DNA from: Pisaster brevispinus
Taxonomy: Eukaryota; Echinodermata; Asteroidea; Forcipulatida; Asteriidae
DNA length: 64,000 bases
Direction: 5' to 3'
NCBI GenBank assembly: GCA_023634235.1
Contig: JAMKCF010000003.1
Location: forward strand, 25,328,742 to 25,392,741
In this document: piece by piece, positions 20,765 through 31,474 of the stretch
How positions within the stretch are numbered: position 1 is the stretch's first letter
Layout of the letters: every line of letters starts with the position of its first letter
Position numbers and translations under genes: made by a program
The notes under the pieces: model-generated
Seen by the model: only the letters and a program-made list of their open reading frames with translations
Database searches by the model: none
What the model was told of the DNA's origin: nothing

Positions 20765-21497
20765 TAAACGGAGAGTATACCTTTGGTAATTACTCCAAAA
20801 ATTAATGACCATAGAAACTAACTAAGTAAGAAGCACTGCAGCTGTTGATAATGTATAACATTTTGAGAAACAATGCCCTTTAAAGGAATGTGGTTTTAGA
20901 GAGAGGGATTCAAAAACATATCAATCTGAGAAATGTTTCTCTGATTGTGTAATTACGGATTATTCTTCCTGCAAGGACGTAACCGCTCCAGATTTTCGGC
21001 CATATCTCAAAAGGGCTACCATCTTTTGAAATGAAATTTTCAAAGGTTAGTTTTTACTGTATATATATCATAGAAATAGAACCCGGAGAACGCTGAGTGC
21101 GTCATTGTGCGTGCGATTTCGTTGTGAGACCTTTTTATGGACGCACGTACGCCATTTTAAGGACGCGCGTACGCCATTTTTTTACGCGTGTTTGGCAAAA
21201 TTAGCATTAAGCCAGTGATAATATTTTGCCATACAGTTGACGTCATGAACATTGACCAATGAAAACACGTAGAAACGGTCTCTGTGCGTTGCCATTTTGC
21301 CATACACGCGTGTCACGTGATGATCATTTTGCGATACACGCGTGTCGCGTGGTATCGATACGCCGCGTCCATAGACGACACAGAGGGTGGTCCAGCTCAG
21401 CGTTCTCCGGGTTCTATTTCTATGATATATATCTACATTTATATGAGATTAAACCAATCAAATGGTTCAAAAAAATCAAAGGTACATGTAAGTTGAC
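20765..21497 (+). mobile_element. GGTAATTACTCC-family element carrying a nested insertion
   Basis: Outer element: GTATACCTTTGGTAATTACT at the left, TTCAAAAAAATCAAAGGTAC at the right. It aligns with the copy at 54068-54655 except for 21069-21432, which is an inserted element plus its duplicated target. Uninterrupted, it would be about 370 bp. Confidence 0.8.
21069..21424. mobile_element. 356-bp CATAG..CTATG element with 8-bp target duplication
   Basis: A perfect 29-bp inverted repeat at each end (starts CATAGAAATAGAACCCGG). ATATATAT flanks both sides (21061-21068 and 21425-21432). The inside is CpG-rich with repeated ACGCACGTACGCCATTTT-type words. It has no coding capacity. The same terminal hexamer and duplication length occur at 24379-24794. 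An 8-bp duplication fits hAT or P-type transposases. Confidence 0.85.
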
Positions 21498-21758
21498 TTT
21501 AACAAAAAATGCTGTCTACCTGGGGGGGGGGGGGGGCTTGTGGTATAATTAAATACAGAAATGACCTCACCACTTGACCATGGCAAGATCCTCCCAAGGT
21601 TGAAATGTGACAACAACTGAGCTACGAATAGAATTATCAGTTAAAATGTTTCCTGTAGCTCTTTTCTGTGTAGCTGGCAGTCACACTGTCTGATTGGCAA
21701 AGAACTGCTTGTGGGTTTGGCAAGTGAAGCAGAAGTGTTTTTTTTTTTAAAGGTGTTA

Positions 21759-22127
21759 TACAGGATTGGTACGGTTTAACAAAACATCTTTGTTTAATTT
21801 TAGTCTGAAAGCTAAATGATTATGAAGTTCATACTAGAACCATTTTTTTCAGTGAAATATGTCCCTCGGAAATGAAGTCATATTCGAGATAACTGTATCT
21901 GAAAACCTAGAAAAACTCAACAGCTGATTTCAGTTGTTTACAACCAAAATTAAGGGCAGTGTGTTTACATGCTGAAAATTGTGCATGGTTTTTCACTATT
22001 TTCTCCTGACTCACACAACGTATTAAGCCCAAATTTTCACAGTTTATTATTTCATGTACGGTTGATCACACAAAACAGAAATACTGTCTGGTCTGCAACC
22101 ATTTTGTCAGCTCTACCAATCCTGTGT
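21759..22127 (+). mobile_element. TACAGGATTGGTA-family MITE, copy 2
   Basis: Starts ACAGGATTGGTAC and ends GCTCTACCAATCCTGT, an inverted pair of about 13 bp. The interior aligns throughout with 18757-19120. Confidence 0.85.
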
Positions 22128-22394
22128 ATTAGTATCTTTAAACATCTGACAGTAAAATTTGTGAACTTTCAGCTTTCGGTTTCAAGCAAGACGTCTAATA
22201 CTGCTGAATAGAAAAAAATCAGGTTGCTATAAAAACAAGTTTGTTTATTTTATTGAATGATCACTCAAAACTTCATTTGTAAAATCAACTTACTTTTTAG
22301 ATGGAGAAGCATGTATGCTACTTGCATGTAAGTACTGTATGCATACTATTAACTGCCACACTAACAAGTTGAGTGAAAATCATTTACATGTAAA

Positions 22395-22690
22395 GATGTT
22401 TGGTAATAACTCCAGCAATTAATGCCCCTATAATATCACTACATGTAGGTTAAGAGCACTGGAGAGCTGTTGACACTATAAAAACACTGTTAATTAGAAA
22501 CGACACCCTTTGAAGTAATGTAGTTTTAGAGAAAGAGGTAATTTTGTACCCCCAACTTTAAATCTGAGAAAGGCTTTGCAGTCATGAATCGTAGCAAACT
22601 GCTCTATGCAGCAAGGGTGTTTTTTCTTTAACATCTTCTTGCAACTTCGATGACCAATTGAGCCCAATTTTCACAGGTTCATTTCTTTTA
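22395..22690 (+). repeat. GGTAATTACTCC-family element
   Basis: GGTAATAACTCCAGCAATTA, AGAGCACTGGAGAGCTGTTG, TTTGAAGTAATGTAGTTTTA, GAGAAAGGCTTTGCAGTCAT, then CAGCAAGGGTGTTTTTTC as at 15296. Confidence 0.7.
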
Positions 22691-22913
22691 TGCCCCTTGG
22701 TCATTGCCTCGGTGCCCTTTGAAATGTTCCAATACAAATTTGTACATTTCTCGCATCGAGGGTGCCCTTTACTATCGGAAAAACTCCCTTAACCCTCACA
22801 AGAGCGAAGTATCAGGCCCTGAGAATGCTTTCCACATGCAGCCATTTTGTGCTACAAGTTACAACATGTCTCCCAATATCTCTCAAGGTATTAAGCACAG
22901 ATTCCACCCTGAC

Positions 22914-23013
22914 CTTCTTAGGTTTCTTGCTCATCCATTTCTCCCAGTCGTCCAGCATGTCTAGCCACTTGATCTCTCGTCTCCGGATCACCTGCACCGG
23001 TGTATTCCAATCC
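22914..23013 (-). CDS. TBC1D10: TBC1D10-type RabGAP, coding exon 2
   Basis: This 100-bp exon encodes residues about 81-114. The first base completes a Ser codon begun in exon 1; then DWNTPVQVIRRREIKWLDML and on to KKPKK. CTTTTGCAG acceptor, GTCAGG donor; it ends in phase 0. The RE.KWLDML.DW.KWM.KK.KK pattern is the conserved run leading into the TBC domain of TBC1D10 proteins. A coding frame also continues past the donor, but its sequence no longer resembles the family. Confidence 0.95.
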
Positions 23014-23445
23014 CTGCAAAAGAACAGCCGAAAATAATTGGCCTCTATAAGAACCAAGGTTCAATTGCAAAATATTCTTCTTTATTATTATTTTATTTTC
23101 TGGTAATGGAACCAAGGATGCCTCATGAGGATCTCATTGGTTTGGTTCTTGTCAACGTTATGCTGATTTTAAATAGGCTGACTGATGATTTGAGTAAACA
23201 CATTTCTCGAGTCCGATATTGATAATTTCGGTATATATAATCTACTGTAGTCTGACCTTTGTGGAAAGTAATGCTATCCTGTCAAACCAAGGAGCTATTA
23301 TTGAAGGAATTCAATGCAGGTTACATTATGGATTGATTTCCTTTCTCAATGTTTAATGGCAGGTTACCTGTATGTGGACATGTCTACTTTCTTTTTAAAT
23401 GATTTTATGAACTGATACGATTGAGAATTAAGACTGAAACTTGCC
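23014..23445. other. start of TBC1D10 intron 1, nothing recognised
   Basis: A+T-rich. No repeat seen. The intron runs from here to 35253 (about 12.2 kb). Confidence 0.5.
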
Positions 23446-23656
23446 CTTCCCATGAAATATGCTGATAAATTCACGCATGCGCACAGATACCATTGGTTGG
23501 TAAATGCCATAGAGATGTGCACTAAGCAGACGCACACACGCGTGTGCGTCACGCTACCATCAGCCCCATACAAAAAGGCGCGATGTTCTATCAATTTGCC
23601 AAAAAATAGTGTTAGCGTGCACGCACGATGTGCAATTTACATATTTCACAGGAAGG
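23446..23656 (+). mobile_element. CTTCCCATGAAATATG-family MITE
   Basis: The left end CTTCCCATGAAATATG is mirrored at the right as CATATTTCACAGGAAGG. The interior ACCATTGGTTGGTAAATGCC, CATCAGCCCCATAC is shared with the copy at 45981-46477. Confidence 0.75.
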
Positions 23657-24012
23657 CTCTATCGAAATCATCATTGACATTTTGAAATAATAAAAAAAAA
23701 AGTCATATATTTCCTCATGATTCTAAAGCGTTTTTTTCGGCAGATGACCTACATGTATCCTACATGTATGTACATCTTTTGTATTGACCCAGTTATCACA
23801 ACAATCTTAGTAATGCCATTTTGGAAGTCAATGTCCCTATTTGTTACAGAGAGTAGTGCAAATTTTTGGCGACAGGGCGTTTACACGCTTAATGCACATA
23901 CCTGTTGCCTCCAAAAACGGTGAGCATGGCACAATTGTCGCATGTGACAGGTGCCAGGAGTCACTAGCATCAATGATTAAAAGTTACAAGCAAGTACAGT
24001 GTATTGTATGTA

Positions 24013-24275
24013 CTGGGCCCAACTTCATGGCTCTGCTTACCGTAAGCAAAGAATCAACACTTACAGCAGCAGGGAATTCCATGCTTACATCAAGCATTAT
24101 TCACAGGTTAGCAGGGAATTTTTACTTATGTGTGTGTGTGGGTATAAGTACTCCATGTTACTAGGCATTCTTTGCTTACGCAGCTAGCGCAGAAATTCTG
24201 CGCTTGCACAATAAGCGTGAAACGGTAATAGCAAGCGCAGAATTCAGCAGTAAGCAGAGCTATGGTATTGGGCCC
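24013..24275. mobile_element. GGGCCCAACTTCATGGCTC-family MITE, copy 1
   Basis: GGGCCCAACTTCATGGCTCT at the left and AGCTATGGTATTGGGCCC at the right are inverted. CTTACCGTAAGC, TAGGCATTCTTTGCTTACG, GCGCAGAAATTCTGCGCTTG (itself palindromic) lie inside. Copies occur at 24276-24848, 54656-54900 and 63373-63495. Confidence 0.8.
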
Positions 24276-24848
24276 TGCACACCAAACATGCTTGTGTGTG
24301 TGTGTACTCCAATTTACTAGGCATTCTTTGCTTACACAGCTAGCGCAGAAATTCTGCGCTTGCCCTGTAACTGTAAGCCATAGAGTTATATAAAGGAACT
24401 AGAGAGGGCACCAGCCTAGGTACGCGGCCCGACAAGGGCAGCGCGGCGGCCATTTCTTAAGTAGTCAAAAACAACGTCTAAACTATTTGTGCGTGTTGCA
24501 ACAGAGCATATAATATTTTAGAATCTTATTCCTACACTTTGGACAATAAATCGTGATCGTGGCATGTGTGTGTTCATCCTTTACTATTGAAACAAATAAC
24601 CTAAACCCCACGAAACAACTTTAATACAGCCGCTTTTTTTTAGACCGCATAATGTGTATTTAGCAAGCACACCACGTAATTCGTATTCAATGTTGCCATC
24701 GAACAAAATGTCGCGCGTGTCTCCTTGCGGTCCCGTCGCGTTTGTGCACGTAGCATTACCAGTGCGCCCTCTAGTTCCTATATATAACTCTATGCTGTAA
24801 GCGAAGAATAGTGATTGCAAGAGCAGAATTCAGTGGTAAGCAGAGCTA
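24276..24848. mobile_element. GGGCCCAACTTCATGGCTC-family MITE, copy 2, interrupted
   Basis: It repeats GTGTGTGTGTACTCCA, TAGGCATTCTTTGCTTACAC, GCGCAGAAATTCTGCGCTTG, then is broken by 24379-24794. It resumes with GAATAGTGATTGCAAGAGC and AGTGGTAAGCAGAGCTATG. Confidence 0.8.
24379..24794. mobile_element. 416-bp CATAG..CTATG element with 8-bp target duplication
   Basis: The ends are an inverted repeat of about 33 bp with two or three mismatches (starts CATAGAGTTATATAAAGG). CTGTAAGC lies immediately on both sides (24371-24378 and 24795-24802). Removing the element and one duplication restores the host repeat. No coding region. The termini resemble the element at 21069-21424. Confidence 0.9.
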
Positions 24849-25271
24849 TGATAAGCTACGCCTATGTACAAATCTTCTTACAACCTAAATATTGTACGCC
24901 ATGATCTCGTACACGTATACTGCATGAACTGGTACATGATATAATGTAAATGTACAGTACATGTACATGTACATCAATACCACCCATTGGGCCATCTCCT
25001 TGGATGATGAAAGGTTAAGAAATCTTACACTTGTTGCAGGCAGGAGGCCGTTATTTTTAAAATCCCATCTCAGCAAAAACGATTCCTAGCTCACTTCAAG
25101 TCAGCTGGGATTTATAATGTTTAAGGAAACCGGTGCTCAGAAATAAATTATCATAAAGACATTGGTCTGTTGGTGCCATGAGATGGTTTGTACGGTAGAC
25201 TGTAATCAGGCAATGTATGATAAATACCGGCATTTCGCATTAATTTACAGAGCGCCCTCTATAAGATGAGT

Positions 25272-25748
25272 CAGGGCTTGAATTTGGAATTATAAAACAC
25301 TGCAAGACCGCAGGGCTTGTAGCTAAACATGTTTACCAGACCAGAATTGATTTTACAAGACCAGATTCTGAATGAGACAGAACCTTTCTACCAAGTTTAA
25401 TGTTAATTGTTTTATTTGATCAAGCACTGCGGGAAGACTTAAATCTCAGTGTTATGGGTGAGTGAACTTTGATACTCAAAAGAATTGCAATGAAAGATAT
25501 TTACCAGACTTAAACTCAGCATTTGAACCTCATTTAAAAAAATATAACTTAAGATAATTACACAGAGAGGTATTAATAATAATAGTAATAACTGTATTTA
25601 TATAGCGCCTAACACCTTCAGAAGAAAGTCTCTAAGCAAAATTTTTAAACACAAGACAGTCGGACTTGTCTGGTCCTGAGTTTACTGGCCCAAAGCTAAA
25701 ATCACTGGCCTCGGGCCTGTGGTCCAGTGTAAAGAAGTTAGAGTCCTT
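25272..25748 (-). mobile_element. CAGGGCTCGAAATTAA-family element, interrupted
   Basis: The left end CAGGGCTTGAATTTGGAA and GGGCTTGTAGCTAAAC match the complement of the right end of 26814-27185. The right part, ATCACTGGCCTCGGGCCTG and GTCCAGTGT, matches the complement of its left end. About 25572-25645 holds an unrelated AATAATAATAG/TATATAGCGCC tail. Confidence 0.7.
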
Positions 25749-26399
25749 ATGAGGTTACATAAAAATAACGCCCTCTGCAGAAGAATATTATGCATCAAAC
25801 ATTAAGGTGACGGTAAAAGCAAGCAACACGTAGGCTTCTGTAGGTAAAGACGAGCACAGACGCACGTAATTTTCCTGCTTCAAAAAATAAATATTCCCCA
25901 CAACATTTCCTGGATTGAATGCATTTCATAAGGAAACTATTACTATACAGTTAACAGTGTACTTTTTTGTAAATGTACATGACGTCAAATACTTTCGAAG
26001 GGCAAGGCAGTTTCTCCTCGGTGAAAAACATTCCAATGGGGGAAAAAAATGACTGGGGGCATGGAGGCAACTGCCTCCATCTTTTAATATTCAGGCCTGC
26101 TACACATTTGTCATGTTTGTTAGCAATGAACTGCACAGTTTATAAAATCTAGTGAAATGACTTAAGTTATTCTGGTCCAGTATGCTAATCACCGAAAAAG
26201 GTATTTAGAAGGAAAAAAAATGAAGTAAAATAATAAAATAAAATAAAATCTTTCAAAAAATTGTGAAAATAACTTCCCCAATATCTTTATCACCAAACAA
26301 TAATTGGCGTACCGTCTGCAAATCCACACCTCCAAAATAAGGCAAAATGAGAGAAAATTTTAGTCCGGTCATCTTTCGTTACATCAATTGTAGTTATTT
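25749..26399. other. intronic DNA with one short repeat
   Basis: At 25990-26105 a repeat with GGCATGGAGGCAACTGCCTCC and ATATTCAGGCCTGC is related to pieces at 19180, 22690, 31924 and 51965. AAATA-type simple sequence lies at 26220-26250. Confidence 0.5.
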
Positions 26400-26632
26400 C
26401 AGCGTTCTCCCTTTATCACTTGTCCACTGGCCAAATACCAATTGAAACACCCCGGGACCAGCAGTCAAAATTCTTTCCCGTGTTACCGCTGGCTAGTTCA
26501 GTGTTGGAAAACATCCATATTTTATTGTACATGTTTTGTATGGTCTAGTGAAAAAAAGCTGACGGACTAGAGAAATGCCAAGCTAACAGGTCCTGCTGGC
26601 TAGTCACTGAGAAAGTTGAGGGCAAGCCCTGT
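26400..26632 (+). mobile_element. hAT-like MITE, CAGCGTTCTCCCTT..GGCAAGCCCTG
   Basis: Near-complete copy of the family first listed at 12466, in the opposite orientation: TCCACTGGCCAAATACCA, CTGGCTAGTTCAGTGTTG, AAAAGCTGACGGACTAG, AAGTTGAGGGCAAGCCCTG. Confidence 0.75.
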
Positions 26633-26771
26633 ATTTCAATCATTACGTTCTGCCTTAACAGTGGACCGCTGTCCAAATGCTAGTTCAACACCTAAAAACC
26701 AGTCAAACTTCACTTTCAGTCGACTGGCTAGCTCAGTGTTGAAAAGCATTCTCGACTAGTGAAAAAGCTGA

Positions 26772-27313
26772 TAGACCCCTTGCATTTTATATGCAATTTG
26801 CGATACGCTAAAGCAGGGCTCGAAATTAACACTGGACTGCAGGCCCGAGGCCAGTGATTTTAGCATCAGGCCAGTAAACTTACAGCCGTACTATTCCGGT
26901 GGTCTTGTCAGCTTGTGTTTTTAAATAATAACACCTCAGTGCATTTTTTAATTTAAGCTGATTATATCTTTCAATTCCGTTGAGTATTGAAGCATTACCC
27001 ATAAGAAAAACATGATAAATCTTCTCTTAGTGCTTGACACACAAAAACAGCTCAAATGTGTAACTGTGTAGATAGTGTTCTTCTCATTTTGATTCCGGTC
27101 TTGTAACAAATTTTCTGGTCCAGTAAAAGTTTTGAGCTACAAGCCCCTGCAGTCTTGTGGATTTTTTCCCCAAATTCAAGCCCTGTATCTAGGACTGCTA
27201 AGGTCACACGCATGTTTTAACGCACAAAGAACAGCTATCGTCCAATGGTCTGCCTCCTTTTGGCCTCAGTGAGGGCGCTTTTTGAGAGTGTGACGTCATA
27301 TGCCAGGGGTCTA
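26772..27313. mobile_element. 542-bp TAGACCCC..GGGGTCTA element
   Basis: TAGACCCCTTGCATTTTAT at the left and ATATGCCAGGGGTCTA at the right are inverted. The 140-bp element at 3380-3519 has the same ends and GTGAGGGCGCT near the right. The length difference is explained by a further insertion at 26814. Confidence 0.75.
26814..27185 (+). mobile_element. 372-bp CAGGGCTCGAAATTAA-family element, innermost of three
   Basis: Starts CAGGGCTCGAAATTAACACT and ends CAAATTCAAGCCCTG. TGCAGGCCCGAGGCCAGTG and ACAAGCCCCTGCAGTCTTG lie inside each end. CAGGG ends suit hAT. No clear 8-bp duplication is visible. Confidence 0.75.
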
Positions 27314-27374
27314 TTGACTAGTGAAATGACAAGCTACATTAATTCTTGTCACTGAAAAAGTTAAGGGGAAACCC

Positions 27375-27835
27375 TTTTACTATGCACTGGAAAAAGACAA
27401 AAATGGCCGCCAGTCTGCCACATGAGATCCATGTATTAACAAATTCTTTCTTTCATACAGAATCCAAGAGCTTGCTGTACAGGAAGTTGAACTTCCGACC
27501 TTTGGACAGAATTGTAAAACGCTGTGTGCAGAGCAGGAAAAAATCGCTGTGCCAATTTCAATAACAATTTCCTACATGTACTAATAGTGAAATGATGCTT
27601 GGTTTAGAAGCAGCTACAGTTTTGGAGTCTGCACATATGATCAGTACAATTGTTCAGTACACTTCAGATCTCAAATTTTAAAGCTGTTTTTGAAGCAGAA
27701 AAAGCAAATTGTTCTGCGCTATTAAAGCAACCTTTTGTGAAATAACTGCTTTGAAATTAGGCCCTATCTTAAATTTCATAAAATGTGTACATGTAAGCAG
27801 ACAATGTCTGCTCAAAGGAGCGTTCCTTGACATTG
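27375..27835. other. intronic DNA, nothing recognised
   Basis: A 72-codon open frame at 27346-27564 starts inside the MITE and has no recognised motif. Confidence 0.4.
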
Positions 27836-28350
27836 GGCCCAATTTCATAATTTTAAGCTAAGGTTACATGTACCAATCAAAACACCATGTAATACGTACC
27901 ATTTGTGACTGGTTTCCTGTTCATTTCTGCTTAGCAGTAAAATGTTAAGCAAAATTTTCTGCTTTCAAAAGCAACTCTATGAACTTGGACTCGGATCACA
28001 ACCACAGTTTATTGTAAGCATGAAGCAATTAGGCGCGCTACAGAGCTGCCAACATTTGCATCTTGCAATCAGGACAATCTTGTCCCACCATCAGGGAGAC
28101 ATATTAGAAATTACATCCAACATAAATAGCGACAAAGTTTCCATAATCAGCGAGATTTTCAAATTTGTTCACCAGGACAGGGAAAGATTGGTTTGTTTGC
28201 AGGGGGGGGGGGAACTTTCTGCAGAATCACGGAGAGTTGGCAAGCTCTGCATATTACCAAAATAAGGTTACCAGCTAAAATACCATTTCCCTAGTGACTG
28301 GTTTCCTGCTAAATTTTGCTTAGCACATAAGAAGCTCTATAGATGTTGTT
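27836..28350 (+). repeat. two GGGCCCAATTTCAT MITE pieces around a CAGAGCTGCCAAC MITE
   Basis: 27836-27993 runs from GGGCCCAATTTCATAATTTT to GCAACTCTATGAACTTGG. 28041-28249 is a CAGAGCTGCCAAC element with a 12-base G run at 28202. 28256-28350 is another fragment (AGGTTACCAGCTAAAATACC .. TTGTTGGGCCC). Confidence 0.7.
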
Positions 28351-28383
28351 GGGCCCATATGAGTGACACCCGACAAATTGTAA

Positions 28384-28700
28384 CTCAATTGTGAATCACA
28401 CACTATGTTCGTCCTCTTCGTTCTGCTGGCCAATCCTTTGACGCAAACTAACTGTTTCCACAATTGATGCGGTCAAAGAGCCTTCAACTTCATTGCACCT
28501 TCATTCTGGAATGACTTACCAGTTTATTTTCGCCAAGCCGATTCTTCTGATTTTCAAGGGACTTTTAAAGACTCACTTGCTTGAATCTGCATATTTGTGT
28601 AACAAATTTCTTCATACACTCCATTGTTTTATGTTTTGTGATTGGGCATAACGTCTCAGGACTGCAGGACTGCATTAAAATGCGCTGTATTTGTCTCTTA
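28384..28700 (+). mobile_element. LINE 3' end, 5'-truncated
   Basis: Broken plus-strand frames translate to RSFNFIAPSFWNDLP-like and then FKTHLL-like words, the usual C-terminal tail of non-LTR retrotransposon reverse-transcriptase ORFs (W-N-x-L-P .. F-K-x-x-L-K-T-H-L). The 3' end has GCGCTGTATTTG followed by an ATTATTATG tail. Frameshifts show it is dead. Confidence 0.75.
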
Positions 28701-29136
28701 ATATTATTATGAATAAGTGACTGTCAGGTCTTCATGATCATTTATTATGAAATACACTTTTGGGACACACACATTATTCTGTTTTAAAAAGCTAGCACAA
28801 AAGTTTGCACACTGGTTAACAACATTAGGTAATTAGCTTGTTTACACACACGGTCTGTATTTGCATAGATTAACGCCAACCACAACAGGAGGGACAAAAA
28901 AGATAACCCACTCAGCGTCATGCCTTTATTGGCACTTATCGGTGTTTATGGTCATTTTTATCAAATGGTATACCACAAGTAAATACCCCAAAAAGGAATA
29001 AGCAAATATTTTACATTGAAGATTATGTTTCTTGTTGCCATGCAGTGCAGTTTAGTTTTTGTCTGGTACATGTATAAATAAAGTAAACCACTTCCTCCCC
29101 TTTAAAGTGGGAACAAGTTCATTGTCTTTCCCAAGT
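28701..29136. other. intronic DNA, nothing recognised
   Basis: A+T-rich with no exon or shared repeat. Confidence 0.4.
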
Positions 29137-29358
29137 CCTCACAGCGTTCTACTTTTTCAATGGTCCACTGGGCAAATGCCAGTGTTAAATACCTGGGGAC
29201 CAGTCAAAGTTCTCTCGAAGTGGTCAGGCTGGCTACATGTAGTTCGGTGTTGAAAAGAATCCCTACGTAATACTGAGTGAAAAGCTGGTGGACTAGTGAA
29301 ATGACAAGCTAACTGGTCTGGCTAGCTACGTAGTCACTAAAAAAGTTAAGGGAAAACT
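29137..29358 (+). mobile_element. hAT-like MITE (CAGCGTTCT..AAGTTAAGGGAAAACTGG)
   Basis: CAGCGTTCTACTTTTTCAAT, CACTGGGCAAATGCCAGTG, CAGGCTGGCTACATGTAG, GGACTAGTGAAATGACAAGC in the same order as at 26400. Confidence 0.75.
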
Positions 29359-29387
29359 GGGTTCTTTGGTAAAGAAATATAGCGCTT

Positions 29388-29775
29388 TATCACACCCCTA
29401 GGGGCGTATCAAAGTGCTCAGTATTTTTTTCTGGAAGGTATGTGGAGCTACCTGCTGAAGAATGAGACCTATTCTTTTACATAGCACCATGTTATGGGGT
29501 ACAAGGTGCTGTGGCGCTCTGCCAATCAAACCAGGCACACCGGGGCGAACCCCTTCTTTTTTTGATAAGTGCGCTGGGTTCTTTTACGTGCGTTACACAA
29601 CACACGGGACTAACGGCTTTACGTCCCATCCGAAGGACGAAGCAAAATGGTTGTGTCTTGCTTACATGTAAGTGTCACGACCGTGACTCGAACCCACACT
29701 CTGCCAATTAGAAACACCAGAGCTTGGGGGCGGGGGGGGGGGGGGGTGTTCTTATCCGCTCGGCCACGACACACC
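29388..29775 (-). mobile_element. Leu/Ser-like SINE, near full length
   Basis: On plus it reads from the tail (CAAAGTGCTCAGTA) through GCACCATGTTATGGGGTACA, CGGGGCGAACCCCTTCTTTT and CGGCTTTACGTCCCATCCG to ACTCGAACCCACACTCTGC and TTATCCGCTCGGCCACGAC. A G run has expanded between the boxes near 29727-29746. Confidence 0.85.
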
Positions 29776-30837
29776 ACGGATGTTAAACCAGGTTAATAAT
29801 TGTACCACAATAATTGTGTATAAAAATGTAGTGTTTCTGTACTACTTGTGTGCATACTAGCCTAAGGAAATGTACACAGTGTCTGCAACAATAAAGTATT
29901 TAAATGTTTACACTGTAAACAAAATATTTAAATAAATACCTCAAGTTTGCAAATGAGTTTAGTCATTGTTAGTATGTTAACGATTTCGTGACAGCAGTTT
30001 TGCACGGCACTAAATATTTAGAATGATCAAGTTTTGTGCACACTGAACGCTAATTCTGAGTAGAAAATGATGAACTTTGAGTAGCATCTGATACATTTTG
30101 CTATGCCATTTATACAAGGGAAATCATTCACTGGTATGCATGTATAACACATTGTCATCATGTAGGATTACGATTACATACGTTACATACATTGCATTTA
30201 ATATGCACACCTGTGAAGAATGCCTGCATTGTGTTGTACACATACACAGGTCCAACAATGCAGTACGGTGCAATACACAAAGCACAACTGTTATTTGTGA
30301 CCAAAATGAACTGTTTTGTCACTGATATCCCAATGTAACGCTATGTAAGTAACTAAAATGCTAGCAGGGTAGTGACAACTGCATTCAACCCAACCTCGCA
30401 ATTGAAATGAAGTTCATTTCTCACATCAATTGAGTTCACAGACGTTGAACATTTCAATGTCTGGCAACATACATGTAGTTCACACATTTGGTATTATAAA
30501 GTATGTATTTTATTTATAGCGCCAGTCTAAAGACCCCCTCTCTATTCGCAAGACACACTACACCATAATGCCATAATGCCAGTGGGTATAAATCGTTGAC
30601 CTATCTTTTTATGAGGGGGCTTAAAGACAAAGTTTAGGAATTGGTCATTATCAAAAAAACAAATTTGATTGATTGAGCGTTCACTGACCAGTAAAGCCTC
30701 TAGAGAAATAAGTTTCTGTTTTTAAAAAAATAGCATTTTAAACCTCACAAATCGTTTTGCTAAACACATTTGAAACAGAAGGGGAGAACATGCACAAAAT
30801 TCCATACTCATTAATATTTTTTTTCTTCTAAAACCTA
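29776..30837. other. intronic DNA, mostly unassigned
   Basis: No exon seen. GTATTTTATTTATAGCGCC at 30507 resembles the reversed tail of a SINE or LINE. Confidence 0.4.
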
Positions 30838-31160
30838 AGCCCAATTTCATAAAGTCTGTAAGCACAAAAACTTGCTAAGCACAGACAAATTTGCTTAGAA
30901 GGAAACCAGTCACAGATTGTACATGTGACATGGTACTTTGGCCGAGTGGTAAGCTTATTCTGGTAAGTATACTTTTGTTGTGCTTAGCCACTGTTTGTGC
31001 TTATACATGTAGCAGCTACAAAATTGGGCTCTGGACACAGGGCCCAATTTCATAAAACCTGTAAGCACAAAATGCCACTGGTACCCCGCTCACTTCTTGC
31101 TTGTAAAAAAATTTGCCAAGCAGAATTTTCTGCTTAACAGCTTTATGAACTTGGGCCCTG
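30838..31160 (+). repeat. two adjacent GGGCCCAATTTCAT MITEs
   Basis: Copy 1 (30838-31028) has CCCAATTTCATAAAGTCTGT, CAGTCACAGATTGTACATG and CAGCTACAAAATTGGGCTC. Copy 2 (31038-31160) runs from CAGGGCCCAATTTCATAAAA to TTTATGAACTTGGGCCCTG, a compact copy with both ends. Confidence 0.8.
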
Positions 31161-31474
31161 GTTGGGTTATGGCATGTTTATTGAAAACGACACTGTAGAG
31201 AGGATGGGAACATGCATTTTTATACTTCCCATTTATCTGTTTATCCCTTTAAAAAATGGGAGGACTGTGGGCAAGTCAGGGATGAATCATACAGGCCTGC
31301 GAGGCTGTGAGCCAGCTGGGCCAGACAGAGCTCACCATGAACGGTCAAATTATTGTATGTATAAATAGCACACTTAGCATTCAAGCGATCGTCACCACAA
31401 AACCAATGATCTTTCATTCCTTTACTGTAACAGATTTGAGTCATATTATATTAAATTGAATAGCTTGATGTTCA

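Larger units (their letters stand above)
26645..27374 (+). mobile_element. second hAT-like MITE copy, split by a nested element
   Basis: The left part TTACGTTCTGCCTTAACAGT to GTGAAAAAGCTGA (26771) and right part TTGACTAGTGAAATGACAAG (27314) to AAGGGGAAACCC are continuous in the intact copy just to the left. Everything between is a later insertion. Confidence 0.8.

Noticed and set aside
22812..23057. Reading through both splice sites of exon 2 as one longer coding region
   Set aside because: Similarity to TBC1D10 stops exactly at the GT and AG, and phases fit only the spliced form.
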